Assembly (NCBI GenBank): GCA_902780405.1
Contig: CACZFI010000003.1
Span: 62,001-126,000 of the forward strand
Direction: 5' to 3'
Origin: an uncultured Lachnospiraceae bacterium
GTDB taxonomy: Bacteria; Bacillota; Clostridia; Lachnospirales; Lachnospiraceae
DNA length: 64,000 bases
Shown here: positions 9,185 to 17,707 of the stretch, piece by piece
Layout of the letters: the number at the start of each line of letters is the position of its first letter
Position numbering within the stretch: the first letter of the stretch is position 1
Position numbers and translations under genes: made by a program
The notes under the pieces: generated by a model
What the model was told of the DNA's origin: nothing
Seen by the model: the letters and a program-made list of their open reading frames with translations, nothing else
Database searches by the model: none

Positions 9185-10174
9185 TTACTTTACGTCGTTA
9201 CCCGTCTCCGTACCGTTTGCTGCGTCCATCATATTCTGAAGGGTTGTCTCGGCGATAGACGCAAGTGCCTCCATCGTGTAAAAGCCCTGGTGGGATGTGA
9301 TCATCACATTCGGGAAGGACATCAGGCGCGCGGTTGTGGAGTGCGGCATGATCTCGTCGGAACGATCCTCGTAGACGTTGCCCGTCTCCTCCTCGTACAC
9401 GTCGAGGCCGACGCCGAGGAACTTCTTCATACGGATACCCTCGATCAGCTCGTCGGTATCAACCAGCGCACCGCGGGAGGTGTTCACCAGGATGACGCCG
9501 TCCTTCATCTTCTTGATGTTCTCAAGATTGATCATATGGTAGGTGGAGTCAAGCAGCGGGCAATGGAGCGAGATCAGATCGCTTCGTGACAGAAGCTCAT
9601 CCAAAGACACGTACTCAACAAACTCCTTCAGATCCGGATTCTCATATACATCGTAAGCGATGACCTTCATGCCGAAACCGCGGCAGATTCTGGCCATAGC
9701 CGCACCGATCTTACCGGTTCCGACGATACCTGCGGTCTTGCCGTAGAAGATCACGCCACGGAGTCCCTTCAGGGTGTAGTCATTCTCACGTACCTTGTTG
9801 TAAGCCTTGTAGATACGTCTGTTCACTGCCATGGCAAGTGCCATTGCAAGCTCTGCTACGGACTCGGGAGAGTAAGCGGGAACACGCTTTACAACGATGC
9901 CGAGTTCTTTTGCCTTCTCCACATCCACATTGTTGTAACCTGCGCAACGCATCAGCACAGCCTTCACGCCTGCATCCGCAAGGATCTCGAGCGTCTCGGC
10001 TCCGACATCCGCACTTACAAATGCACAGATCGCATCGTAGCCCTTCGCAATCCCTGCCGTGCGGGGTTCTAACTCATGATCGATATAATCAATCTCAATC
10101 TCGGGAAATTTGTCCTTTACCATGTCAAAGGATTTCTGATCGTAAATCTTCGCTGCGTAGAGTAAAAGTTTCAT
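9185..10174 (-). CDS. ldhA: D-lactate dehydrogenase (D-2-hydroxyacid dehydrogenase family)
   Basis: NAD-dependent reduction of pyruvate to D-lactate, a fermentation end step. The 329 residues match the LdhA length. The Rossmann motif GIVGTGKIGAAMA (about 150) is followed by the catalytic triad: Arg in NTSRGALVD (about 234), Glu in GLDVYEEE (about 263) and His in TSHQGFYT (about 295). Two substrate-loop features, AGYNNVD and RVPAYSPESVAE, fit D-LDH rather than phosphoglycerate dehydrogenase. The ATG at 10174 is preferred over an in-frame ATG at 10192, because AAGGAG lies 8 nt before it. It follows the 5'-nucleotidase gene by 14 nt and may share its promoter. Confidence 0.9.
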   Translation of the reverse strand: MKLLLYAAKIYDQKSFDMVKDKFPEIEIDYIDHELEPRTAGIAKGYDAICAFVSADVGAETLEILADAGVKAVLMRCAGYNNVDVEKAKELGIVVKRVPAYSPESVAELAMALAMAVNRRIYKAYNKVRENDYTLKGLRGVIFYGKTAGIVGTGKIGAAMARICRGFGMKVIAYDVYENPDLKEFVEYVSLDELLSRSDLISLHCPLLDSTYHMINLENIKKMKDGVILVNTSRGALVDTDELIEGIRMKKFLGVGLDVYEEETGNVYEDRSDEIMPHSTTARLMSFPNVMITSHQGFYTMEALASIAETTLQNMMDAANGTETGNDVK

Positions 10175-10188
10175 ATGTGGTTCTCCTT

Positions 10189-11673
10189 TCATCCGTTAAA
10201 GTTATTGAATATAAATCTGCCCGGTTCCTGTACCGCGACAGGTGCATCCTGTTTCAAAAACCATCTGGCCAGATCGCTGTAGGTGGAAAACGATGCGATC
10301 TTTCGTCTGCTCTCGTCCGGCGTGATGGCAAAATACCGGAAGAAGCTGTTCGCACAGTTTAGAGTGACGCCGATCATGTAGGTCTTATCGTCCTCGAAAG
10401 GCTTGCCGTTTAGGCTAAGTTCTTCCACACGACATCCCTTGTTCCAGCAATCCGTGGCATCCGCCACCAGTTTAAATCCCCTGCTGTACTGGAAGGTGCC
10501 GTTCATCACGGAGCCATCCGGCTTCAGCGAGAAGAGATAGTCAAAGCCGTCTCTGATCTCACGTCCGGTAAGTTCCACCAGTACAAATCTGTCATCGAAG
10601 GGATAGAGTTCTTTCAGATCTTTCTCCATCAGTTCCTCGCCGACTTCCTCGCGTCTTAAACTGCCGGACTGCAGGATCACCATATCCGGGTGATACAGGT
10701 CAAAAAAGGCATCTGCGATGATATCGCCGAGTTCCGTCTCCAAAAGCCTGCTCTTGTGTGTATAAGGCTTCGCGAAGGAAGCGAGTTTGGAGTTGCTGGT
10801 TTCTTTTTTGGTTGCGAAGACGATCCTGTCCGCCAGGTCATCTACGCCATAATCAAACTCGGAGGTCTCCTCGGTCAGAGGCACTCTCTCCCACTTCCAG
10901 GAAGCGATGCCGCCCTTCTCCGTGTCCACCTCGAGATCGAAGCGTCCGATATGTGTCGTACCGTAGGACGACTGTGCCGTGATCACCCTTCCGATCACCT
11001 CGGCCTCGTCCATGTCGATGTGCGAATGACCGCCCAGGATCAGATCCAACCGAACATCCTCCGGCAGCTGCTCTGCCAGAATTCTGTCTCCTTCGATGCC
11101 GTAGTGACTCATCAGTACGACCAGGTCGATCCTCTCGCCGGCGTGCTTGGCCGTCTCCTCACGGATCGCATCGTAGGTATCCTTGTAAGCAAGCATGGTG
11201 CGGCAGAATTCGTCGGACATGATCTTGTTCAAGAATGCCTTGGGAATTACGCCGATCAAAAGCATGCGAATGCCGCCGGTTTCATACACCATACTCGGTG
11301 TAAAAAGCGGCTGGTCGAGATGTTCCACGATGATGTTCGCGCAAATTGTCGGTGCGTTGATACAGCTTTTGAATGTAAGCAAATGTGCCAGACCGTAGTC
11401 AAGTTCATGATTGCCGAGCGACAACGCATCCGGCTGCACATAATTGATCACGCTTACCGTGTTCGTACCCTTGAAGTCGGACCCCAGGATATCTTCCTGA
11501 AGCACATCTCCGCAGATACCGAAAAAGACCGCGTCCTCCTGTTCGCGGGTACGCTTCACGTAGCCCGATGTAAGGGAGATGCCTCCCCGCAGTACGCAGT
11601 CATCCTCCACGGAAAAAGCAAGCTGTCCGTGAAGATCGTTCGCATGTAAAATTGTCAGATGCTTTGTGCTCAT
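10189..11673 (-). CDS. 5'-nucleotidase / 2',3'-cyclic phosphodiesterase-type metallophosphatase
   Basis: UshA/CpdB superfamily protein of about 494 residues. The metallophosphatase domain shows, in order, ILHANDLHGQL, GICGDVLQ, LGNHELDYG, LVVLMSHYG and LILGGHSHID, a complete two-metal site. The second half (from about 300) is the 5'-nucleotidase C-terminal domain, with a LGDIIADAF motif and a FDDRFVLVELTG segment. No signal peptide or wall anchor is visible, so it is likely cytosolic, unlike most relatives. The start is uncertain: ATG 11673 (MSTKHLTILHANDLHG) fits the family best, while in-frame ATG 11715 falls inside the palindrome at the transcript 5' end. Confidence 0.85.
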   Translation of the reverse strand: MSTKHLTILHANDLHGQLAFSVEDDCVLRGGISLTSGYVKRTREQEDAVFFGICGDVLQEDILGSDFKGTNTVSVINYVQPDALSLGNHELDYGLAHLLTFKSCINAPTICANIIVEHLDQPLFTPSMVYETGGIRMLLIGVIPKAFLNKIMSDEFCRTMLAYKDTYDAIREETAKHAGERIDLVVLMSHYGIEGDRILAEQLPEDVRLDLILGGHSHIDMDEAEVIGRVITAQSSYGTTHIGRFDLEVDTEKGGIASWKWERVPLTEETSEFDYGVDDLADRIVFATKKETSNSKLASFAKPYTHKSRLLETELGDIIADAFFDLYHPDMVILQSGSLRREEVGEELMEKDLKELYPFDDRFVLVELTGREIRDGFDYLFSLKPDGSVMNGTFQYSRGFKLVADATDCWNKGCRVEELSLNGKPFEDDKTYMIGVTLNCANSFFRYFAITPDESRRKIASFSTYSDLARWFLKQDAPVAVQEPGRFIFNNFNG

Positions 11674-11706
11674 AAAACTGCCACGCTTTCCGATGATGAA
11701 AAGTAC

Positions 11707-11726
11707 GTCGGTCATGATTGACCGAC
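11707..11726. promoter_or_regulatory. Operator-like palindrome at the 5'-nucleotidase transcription start
   Basis: Perfect inverted repeat GTCGGTCA-TGAT-TGACCGAC with 8-bp arms. It begins about 7 nt after the -10 box, so it overlaps the expected transcription start. It could be a repressor operator or a 5' stem-loop stabilising the mRNA. Confidence 0.5.
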
Positions 11727-11732
11727 GCACTC

Positions 11733-11761
11733 ATTATACCGAAATTATGCGATTTTTACAA
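11733..11761 (-). promoter_or_regulatory. Promoter of the 5'-nucleotidase (and probably ldhA)
   Basis: On the minus strand TTGTAA (11756-11761) and TATAAT (11733-11738) are exactly 17 nt apart. The -35 box overlaps the stop codon of the FHA gene. This gives the nucleotidase its own transcript, separate from the tad operon read-through. Confidence 0.7.
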
Positions 11762-13330
11762 CCCTTGCGATGTGGCGAAAAACTCCTCTCCGGCAAAGCT
11801 GACCGTATCGCCCGGCTGAAGTTCGAGCGTGCTTTTTTTCGCAAGGCGGCTGCCGTTTACAAAGGTGCCGTTGGTGGAATTCTCATCCGTGACATAGCCG
11901 TGTCCGCACTCCCAGGAAAGAACCGCGTGGATCCTGCTGACCTGCGATGTGTCAAGCCGGTAATCCGTCCCCTTCTTGCTTCTTCCGACCACAACTCTCG
12001 GGTTCTCCGAGGAGAGGACGAGCGCATCCGCCGTTCCCGAAAGCAGCGGTACCAGGCGAAGTTCTCCCGCAACCGGTATGGCCGCCTCCTCGTCAGCATC
12101 CTCCGTCGTCTCGTTCCATGCAAGCATCGTCGTCTGCTCTCCCTCTTCGGAAACAGTCCGGGGAGCAGTGGGCAGGCTTGCCGGTTCCGCGACCGCATCC
12201 CGCATCTTTCCCGGATCCGCATATCCCATCCGCGGGGCCCTCTTCCCGCCGTCGGACGGATTCTCACGCACACTGTATTCCGCAGAAGCAAGCATCTCCT
12301 CATACCGGTCCTTCACCGGATTCGACTCGGTTTGCATCCGATAGGCCTCCATCGCCATCGTCGCCTCCTCCGGGTCGTCCTCGTCCCTTCCGACCGCAAA
12401 TACCGTCTGCACCAGAAGCGCCGCAAGCAACGCGATCAAAAAGACGATCAGCCTGACATCACATCCGAATATGAAAAAAAGAACAACGCACACTCCCATC
12501 GCCGCCACCGTGGCAAAGAATGCGATATCCCGCGGCGTGACGCCGTGAAGGATCTTTTTCCTTCGCGACGATGCTGATGCCGAAGCCGACAACGGTGCGT
12601 CCACGATCGACAGCCTGTTTTTGCTTGCCGATGCGGTCGCGGTCGACCTTATCCCACGCGACGGAATCGACACAGGCGTCGGTGAAAGCGCTTGTCCGGT
12701 GCATTCATGTGACTCCCGTTCGCCCGATCCGAAGTCCGCCCCGGCCTCATATGATGCCTGCCTGTAACTTACGGGTTCCGATACATTTTCTTCCGTTTCA
12801 TCGGAAGGGAAAACAGAAACCGGATCATCCGAAAGCTGTTCATATGAACTGTAGAGGTACCGCATTCCCTCCACATCCCTGTAATCAAAACGTTTCATGA
12901 TGTATTCGAAAAAATCACGAAGCTGTCCGAAGATCCCCTGCCTGTAGCCGGGAACATACACCATTTTCAGTTCCTTTTTCTCATGGCTGTACAGCATGTA
13001 CTCAGGAGCAATCACCAGGTCGTCCGGCGTGAGCATAAAGGCCTCCAGCGCCTTCACACAGGCACCGATCTGGGAAAGCAACAGCCGAAAGATCGATCCG
13101 TCCGGTTTGATCTGCATCAAAACCCGGGACAGAACATGTCTTCCGCCTGTGGGATAGCGCAGTGTAAGGCATCCGTCGATGGCCACGATGGACGGCCGGA
13201 TCAGCGCCGGGATTTCATTTTCCGTCAACATATGCAGTCTGTAATCATCGCTGTCACAGAGCATCGCACCTTTCTGAAGCGGCACGGTCAGATAATGCTC
13301 CATGCCTTCACTCCCATAGGACATTTCCAT
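11756..13330 (-). CDS. DUF6382-type N-terminus with C-terminal FHA domain, tad locus
   Basis: A 524-residue protein. The N-terminal about 190 residues (YLTVPLQKG, LVIAPEYMLYS, LKMVYVPGYRQG, FFEYIMKRFDY) match the DUF6382 type found with tad loci of Lachnospiraceae. A low-complexity linker follows, then two adjacent membrane helices (about 280-320). The C-terminal FHA phosphothreonine-binding domain has VVVGRSKKGTDYRL, the SRIHA motif and ENSTNGTFVNG. It is the last gene of the tad operon, overlapping the preceding TadE-like gene by 23 bp. An alternative ATG at 13303 also has a good site (GGGAG, 7 nt). A Ser/Thr-kinase-linked role in pilus assembly control is an inference. Confidence 0.8.
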   Translation of the reverse strand: MEMSYGSEGMEHYLTVPLQKGAMLCDSDDYRLHMLTENEIPALIRPSIVAIDGCLTLRYPTGGRHVLSRVLMQIKPDGSIFRLLLSQIGACVKALEAFMLTPDDLVIAPEYMLYSHEKKELKMVYVPGYRQGIFGQLRDFFEYIMKRFDYRDVEGMRYLYSSYEQLSDDPVSVFPSDETEENVSEPVSYRQASYEAGADFGSGERESHECTGQALSPTPVSIPSRGIRSTATASASKNRLSIVDAPLSASASASSRRKKILHGVTPRDIAFFATVAAMGVCVVLFFIFGCDVRLIVFLIALLAALLVQTVFAVGRDEDDPEEATMAMEAYRMQTESNPVKDRYEEMLASAEYSVRENPSDGGKRAPRMGYADPGKMRDAVAEPASLPTAPRTVSEEGEQTTMLAWNETTEDADEEAAIPVAGELRLVPLLSGTADALVLSSENPRVVVGRSKKGTDYRLDTSQVSRIHAVLSWECGHGYVTDENSTNGTFVNGSRLAKKSTLELQPGDTVSFAGEEFFATSQGL

Positions 13331-13715
13331 AAAACTGCCACCTCCTCAGTCTGTCAGTCGTCTTGTCATACTCCGTCTCAAACTCCATGGCATCCACCCG
13401 GTAGACATAGCCGCCATCGTCTCCCTCAGAATGCACGCAGGCTTTCACGCTGCCCTTCCCTGCGCCCGCGGTCACGAGAAGTCCCTCATCCGCTCCGATC
13501 AGCGCACCACCGATGCCCTCGGTAAGCGCACCCGCGAGATCCTTCCCTTTGTCCCCGCGATACGTATAGATGGCCGTGTAGCAATTCCCGCGTACAATGC
13601 TGTCGTTTACAGCATCAAACATCAGATAGATCAGCATCACCAGAATCCCGAGTATGATCGGCATCACAAAACACATTTCCACCGTTGTGCTTCCCCTGTT
13701 TCGTCCTTGCTTCAT
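13308..13715 (-). CDS. TadE-like pseudopilin
   Basis: 135 residues. The protein begins MKQGRNRGSTTVEMCFVMP, the TadE-like processing region with Glu five residues into the hydrophobic helix (about 12-34), followed by a beta-rich exported domain. TadE/F minor pseudopilins assist Flp fibre assembly and are cleaved by the TadV/CpaA peptidase. The ribosome binding site GGAGAAAGAAGG directly precedes the ATG. It lies between the larger TadE-like protein and the FHA protein in the tad operon. Confidence 0.8.
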   Translation of the reverse strand: MKQGRNRGSTTVEMCFVMPIILGILVMLIYLMFDAVNDSIVRGNCYTAIYTYRGDKGKDLAGALTEGIGGALIGADEGLLVTAGAGKGSVKACVHSEGDDGGYVYRVDAMEFETEYDKTTDRLRRWQFYGNVLWE

Positions 13716-13760
13716 CCTTCTTTCTCCTCATCATTTTCGCACCATCAGATGCGCAAAAAC

Positions 13761-14513
13761 TCAGTTTCCGCCTCTTGTTGCAGCGCACCGGCTGCACTCA
13801 CACAGATCCGACGCCTTTGACACCGGCACGCGTTTTACGGTCCGCTTCAGGCCGCTGCACTTCGACGTGCTGTGATACCGGTCCCCTTCCGGTGTGATAT
13901 AAACGCAGTCTCCCGCCAGTGCTCCGCAAAACTCACAAGGTGTATAACCGGACGCTTTCGCCGCCGCCAGTCCCGTTTCTTCCACACGGAGTGTAAGATG
14001 CGTACAGGCCCTCGACGTATGGTACACCTCACGGTTGTCCGTTACATAGACATAACGCCCGTCTTCGGCTTGCTCCCCGCTTCCTTCACCGCTATAGGTC
14101 GTCCCGCGGTACACCCGTTGGCGGATCTCATAGTGTCTCAGACTTGACAGTTCCGGAAGAAACGGAAGCGAAACCTTCACGCGATAGGACACGGACAGGT
14201 GAAGATAGTCCTCCTCGTCGATATAGCTGCCCAAAAACCATACGCCCGATGCACCACCGTCGACAAAGCGCTCCACCAGTTTCTCATCATCCAGATAGGA
14301 ACGAAACTTCACGAGAGGTACCGCCAGTGCCGCCGTCTCGTCGATATAAGCAAACTCCGCCATATACTCGGCTGTCTCGGCGGACGCTTCATATACGATC
14401 AGTTCCGCTTCCCTGCTTTCGTGCATCAGATAAAGCGCCAGCATAAAGATCAAAAAGACCGGTAACGCAAGCGTTGCTTCTAAAGCGGCACTTCCTTTGT
14501 TATTTCCCCACAC
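13761..14513 (-). CDS. TadE-like protein with duplicated Cys-rich C-terminal motif
   Basis: 250 residues. The N-terminal NKGSAALEATLALPVFLIFM is a TadE-type signal and helix (about 8-28), followed by an exported beta-rich region. The last 90 residues carry two copies of a motif of the form YHxSxxC...(A)..C..C: VYHTSRACTHL...TPCEFCG (about 168-200) and RYHSTSKCSGL...CECSRCA (about 215-246). Similar YH...C...C..C motifs occur at the ends of exported nucleases and wall proteins and may bind metal or form disulfides. The start is GTG at 14513 with a GGGGGTG site. It is separated from the upstream tad genes by a 108-bp hairpin. Confidence 0.75.
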   Translation of the reverse strand: MWGNNKGSAALEATLALPVFLIFMLALYLMHESREAELIVYEASAETAEYMAEFAYIDETAALAVPLVKFRSYLDDEKLVERFVDGGASGVWFLGSYIDEEDYLHLSVSYRVKVSLPFLPELSSLRHYEIRQRVYRGTTYSGEGSGEQAEDGRYVYVTDNREVYHTSRACTHLTLRVEETGLAAAKASGYTPCEFCGALAGDCVYITPEGDRYHSTSKCSGLKRTVKRVPVSKASDLCECSRCAATRGGN

Positions 14514-14525
14514 GTCATCACCCCC

Positions 14526-14633
14526 TTATGCTTTCCTTTGTCACCCCCGCGGCTCCCTTTTTTTGATTTGTTTGGTCACGCACCCGGAGAGGTAGTCTTT
14601 AGGATACCGGGGGAGTGGCAAAGCAAAGCATAA
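14526..14633. repeat. Long inverted repeat inside the tad operon
   Basis: Left arm 14526-14552 and right arm 14607-14633 are imperfectly complementary over 27 bp (TTATGCTTT...CCCGCGG against CCGGGGG...AAAGCATAA), with a 54-nt loop containing a T-tract. It fills the gap between the DUF5702 gene and the GTG start of the TadE-like gene, so the operon mRNA would fold here. It could act as a processing site, partial terminator or stabiliser that adjusts pilin to TadE ratios. Confidence 0.7.
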
Positions 14634-14637
14634 GTGT

Positions 14638-16155
14638 CTAGTATTCACCATCCGTCTCAAAGGAAAATGTATGTCCGTCATAGTCAACCGACACATTGAC
14701 CGAGAATCCGACAGCCGCATTGGTCATGCGAAACTCCGGGTCCTCCCTGCACGCATTTAACTGCATCAGATCCAGCATTCTGGTATAAGTCTCATCCATA
14801 TGAAAGGACATCAGTATGGTAAGGTAATCCTCATAGGAAAGCCCCACACCGCTCTCCGGCACATCACTCATCACCGTCTCACCGAGGTTGTTGATGTCCG
14901 TCACCCAGTTTGCGGCATTCTTCGTAAGGCCCACTTTCTTCCCGCGGACCAGTGTCCGCACATCCGCCACAGCCTCCGCATACGACCAACAGCCCGCGAC
15001 AAGCTGTGTCAGCACCGGCTCCGGGATCATAACGATCAGAGAAAGCGGCAGCGTAATGGCACGGATCTCTCCCATCTTTACCGCATCCGTCTGCAGGTAA
15101 ACAAAGCAGAGCGGCACACGCATCCAGACGATCCTGCTCACCGCAGCGGAAAGATTCATATAATCCGATGGACGACCGACAGCAAGATACTCCAGCTCAT
15201 ATTGAAGGACCGTATCCTCATTTCGATCCTGCGATGTATAACTGTTAAAGACGCATCTTGCGTAAGCAAGCCCCTCGCCGGCATCGACCAGGGAGCTCCC
15301 CCAGGGCTCTCCGTCCGTGAGATTCTCCTTCATTTCATCAATGTCATCAAAATCGCACCCCTTTGTTTCTCCCGAAAAAAAGTCCGAGAAGTCCGGCTCT
15401 CCACTTGGAAGAATGCTCATATCGATCGGTTCGTTTGCCACCTCACTTTCCTCCGGAAGCACGATCGCAAGCAGCAGATTGCCCTTCATCTTCTTCGTGA
15501 CGCGGCGCGGGTCCTTCACCTTCCCTTTCTTCGGACTTCCCTCCGCAGTCTCACCCGATCCGTCCGTCACATCTCCGTCTTCTTCCGGATCCGCTCCGGT
15601 CTCACCCTGTACTTCATCTCCCGGGAAACCCTCCCCTGCTGTGTCAGTCCTTCCGTCATCTGACGGGAGTTCTCCTTCCTCCTTTGATCGCTCGATGGTA
15701 TCCTCGGCTTCCTCGGAGATCCTGCCTTCATAATCACCGACCTTCCCGGCCAGATGATCCACGCCGTACTCGGCCGCCGCATACTTCATGTAATCACGGA
15801 TCTGTGTTTTAAGCGCAGCGTTGTCGCCATCCGTCAACATGTCAAAATCCGTAATCGCGGTCTCTGTCACCGTAAATGCATCCGACAGATTATCAGAGAG
15901 GTTTTGGGAGAAGCGCTCTTCGAAAGCAGCCTCCCCCCGGCCCCCCAAAGTTTTGTCAAAGAGGAGGATATGATAATGTTCGAAAATATAGCTTTGATAC
16001 ATGGCCTTCATCGAAGACACCGATGACCTTGCAGCGATCGCTGTTTTTCCCTTGGCCGCAAAGAGATTCGCAGCCCGAAGGGCAGTCACACCCAGAAGCA
16101 GCATCCCCGACATGATCAGACACAAAAATACAGTTACCCTGCCTTGATTCTTCAT
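14638..16155 (-). CDS. DUF5702 exported protein of the tad locus
   Basis: 505 residues. An N-terminal helix (VTVFLCLIMSGMLLLGVTAL, about 7-27) resembles TadE/TadG-type anchors, and the rest appears extracellular. The segment SSMKAMYQSYIFEHYHILLFD and the later YMKYAAAEYGVDH and SYEDYLTILMSF stretches fit DUF5702, a family seen in Flp-pilus loci of Clostridia. An acidic Gly/Glu/Asp-rich insertion (about 155-215) separates two parts. ATG 16155 is preferred to ATG 16158, since AAGGAGG sits 6 nt from the former and 3 nt from the latter. It follows flp directly. Confidence 0.75.
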   Translation of the reverse strand: MKNQGRVTVFLCLIMSGMLLLGVTALRAANLFAAKGKTAIAARSSVSSMKAMYQSYIFEHYHILLFDKTLGGRGEAAFEERFSQNLSDNLSDAFTVTETAITDFDMLTDGDNAALKTQIRDYMKYAAAEYGVDHLAGKVGDYEGRISEEAEDTIERSKEEGELPSDDGRTDTAGEGFPGDEVQGETGADPEEDGDVTDGSGETAEGSPKKGKVKDPRRVTKKMKGNLLLAIVLPEESEVANEPIDMSILPSGEPDFSDFFSGETKGCDFDDIDEMKENLTDGEPWGSSLVDAGEGLAYARCVFNSYTSQDRNEDTVLQYELEYLAVGRPSDYMNLSAAVSRIVWMRVPLCFVYLQTDAVKMGEIRAITLPLSLIVMIPEPVLTQLVAGCWSYAEAVADVRTLVRGKKVGLTKNAANWVTDINNLGETVMSDVPESGVGLSYEDYLTILMSFHMDETYTRMLDLMQLNACREDPEFRMTNAAVGFSVNVSVDYDGHTFSFETDGEY

Positions 16156-16176
16156 CATGATCCTCCTTACGATAGC

Positions 16177-16347
16177 CTAATATATGGACTTGGCCCCCTT
16201 GTTGATCGAGTTCCATATATTTTCAACGAGTGCGGTAATCTGCTCCTTGAAGATCACAACCATGGCAATCAGTACAACCATGATCAAAATCACCTCAACC
16301 ACACCCATGCCATCTTCTTCCAGTAACAGCTTCTTCATGTACTGCAT
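16177..16347 (-). CDS. flp: Flp1-like type IVb pilin
   Basis: 56 residues, matching short Flp pilins: a basic/acidic leader (MQYMKKLLLEEDGMG), Gly-Val-Val-Glu-Val at the cleavage region with the conserved Glu, and one hydrophobic helix (VILIMVVLIAMVVIF). The tail (ALVENIWNSINKGAKSIY) is typical of Flp1-like proteins. ATG 16347 has AAGGAGGG 5 nt before it. It is expected to be the major fibre subunit, processed by the peptidase encoded at 20608. Confidence 0.88.
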   Translation of the reverse strand: MQYMKKLLLEEDGMGVVEVILIMVVLIAMVVIFKEQITALVENIWNSINKGAKSIY

Positions 16348-16360
16348 AGAAGCCCTCCTT

Positions 16361-17707
16361 TCAGAAACCGGCAAATGCCGGATAGATAATTACCAACATC
16401 GTGAGTGCAAGCAGTATGATCATCGGAAAGAGCATCTTCGTCGACGCGGTCTCTCCTCGCTGTCTTACATACTCCCTGCGTTTCGCAAGCACCTCTACAC
16501 GCTCGTCCTTCATCAGCTTCAGCAGTTGATCGTTGCCCATCGTCAGGTGATTACTGATGTGATCAAAGAGCCTCTGATACTCCGGCAGTTCCAGCCTGTA
16601 CCCGAGTGCCTCATAGCACAGATTCTCCGCCTGACCCGCATCGATCCGGTGCAGCGTATAGTGTATTTCTCTAATCAACACCTTCGGCACATCTTCTCTT
16701 TCCGCCAATCGCGAAAGGCCGGCCCGTATGGTCATGCCCGCAGCCACAAGCAGCGACAGCCTTGCAAGGATTTCCGGATAAAACGCAAGCAGTTGTTCAT
16801 CCCGCTTCGCTCCCTCTTCGCGCAGTCTGCTCACCGCCGTAACAATCGGGATCACCGACGCAAGCACGCCGATGACCACGATTTTCACAGATGTTCGGTG
16901 TGTTTGTTTCATGCTGATCGATACCCCGTCGATCTCCTCCGGGATCGTCAGCGTCTCCATGTTTCTGTTTTGTTCTTCCATGCGGATCAGCTGCTCTTTA
17001 GCAGCAGCAATTCCCGAATTCCCCGAAGTCCCGGACTTACGCACAGTGATCCCGATCGTATGCGCACGCTCAAAATCTCCGGCACACGCTTTCACGGTCA
17101 GATTCACCGGATAGTCCCCCGGATCACACACCGCAAGTTTTCCGTAAGAAGTCATAATGTCCGGGCGATCCGTGGTCCAGCTAAGCCGCACCGATCCTCC
17201 CTCATCGGTGAGCGGAAGCATCAGATCCTCCGAGATACACCCATCTTGCTCCGACGCTCGGATACTCTCCGTAAGCTTTGCAAATATGTCCTCCGATGCC
17301 ATATCAAAAGTCTCCTTCGTATACGACAGGGGTTCCACCTTAAGATCCAGGATCTCCTTTTCATCATCATCAGTCAGAAACAGCTTCTGCGAAATCTCCC
17401 GTCCGTCATAGCCCTCCCGCGCCAGTGTCATATCCTCCTGCCGGTTACGCTCCCTGACAGCGAGAATACCACCCAGCAAAAAGGAAAGAGCCAGAACGAG
17501 GAAACAGCCGAAGGCACGTTTTACAAGCCAGTCCGTAGCCAGCTGTTGCGCCTCCTTTTCTCCGATGGCACGGGTCTTTCTCATCTGACCCGCAAGCACA
17601 GAAACGATCATCGAACGATCCGAGCCTTCATCCTTATACTTGCTATAGTGGATCCTGCTCACAAGTGCCATAAGCAGCATCAACCCAAATGCACCGAAAT
17701 AAACCAT
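16361..17707 (-). CDS. TadC-like type II/IV secretion F-domain protein with Ig-like insertion
   Basis: 448 residues. The C-terminal half has the T2SSF arrangement: helices near 275-295, 320-340 and the last 25 residues, with an ALGYRLELPEYQRLFDHISNHL core region. The N-terminus has two helices (2-20 and 62-83). Between them and the F domain lies an unusual region of about 170 residues. It includes LPLTDEGGSVRLSWTTDRPD, then GKLAVCDPGDYPVNLTVKA, the signature of an atrophied bacterial Ig-like domain. The start ATG 17707 overlaps the tadB stop as TGATG; a GTG three bases upstream is an alternative. It is an inner-membrane platform protein of pilus assembly. Confidence 0.82.
   Translation of the reverse strand: MVYFGAFGLMLLMALVSRIHYSKYKDEGSDRSMIVSVLAGQMRKTRAIGEKEAQQLATDWLVKRAFGCFLVLALSFLLGGILAVRERNRQEDMTLAREGYDGREISQKLFLTDDDEKEILDLKVEPLSYTKETFDMASEDIFAKLTESIRASEQDGCISEDLMLPLTDEGGSVRLSWTTDRPDIMTSYGKLAVCDPGDYPVNLTVKACAGDFERAHTIGITVRKSGTSGNSGIAAAKEQLIRMEEQNRNMETLTIPEEIDGVSISMKQTHRTSVKIVVIGVLASVIPIVTAVSRLREEGAKRDEQLLAFYPEILARLSLLVAAGMTIRAGLSRLAEREDVPKVLIREIHYTLHRIDAGQAENLCYEALGYRLELPEYQRLFDHISNHLTMGNDQLLKLMKDERVEVLAKRREYVRQRGETASTKMLFPMIILLALTMLVIIYPAFAGF

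Noticed and set aside
10690..11649. 319-codon plus-strand frame opposite the 5'-nucleotidase
   Set aside because: The minus-strand gene shows all metallophosphatase motifs; the opposite frame has none.
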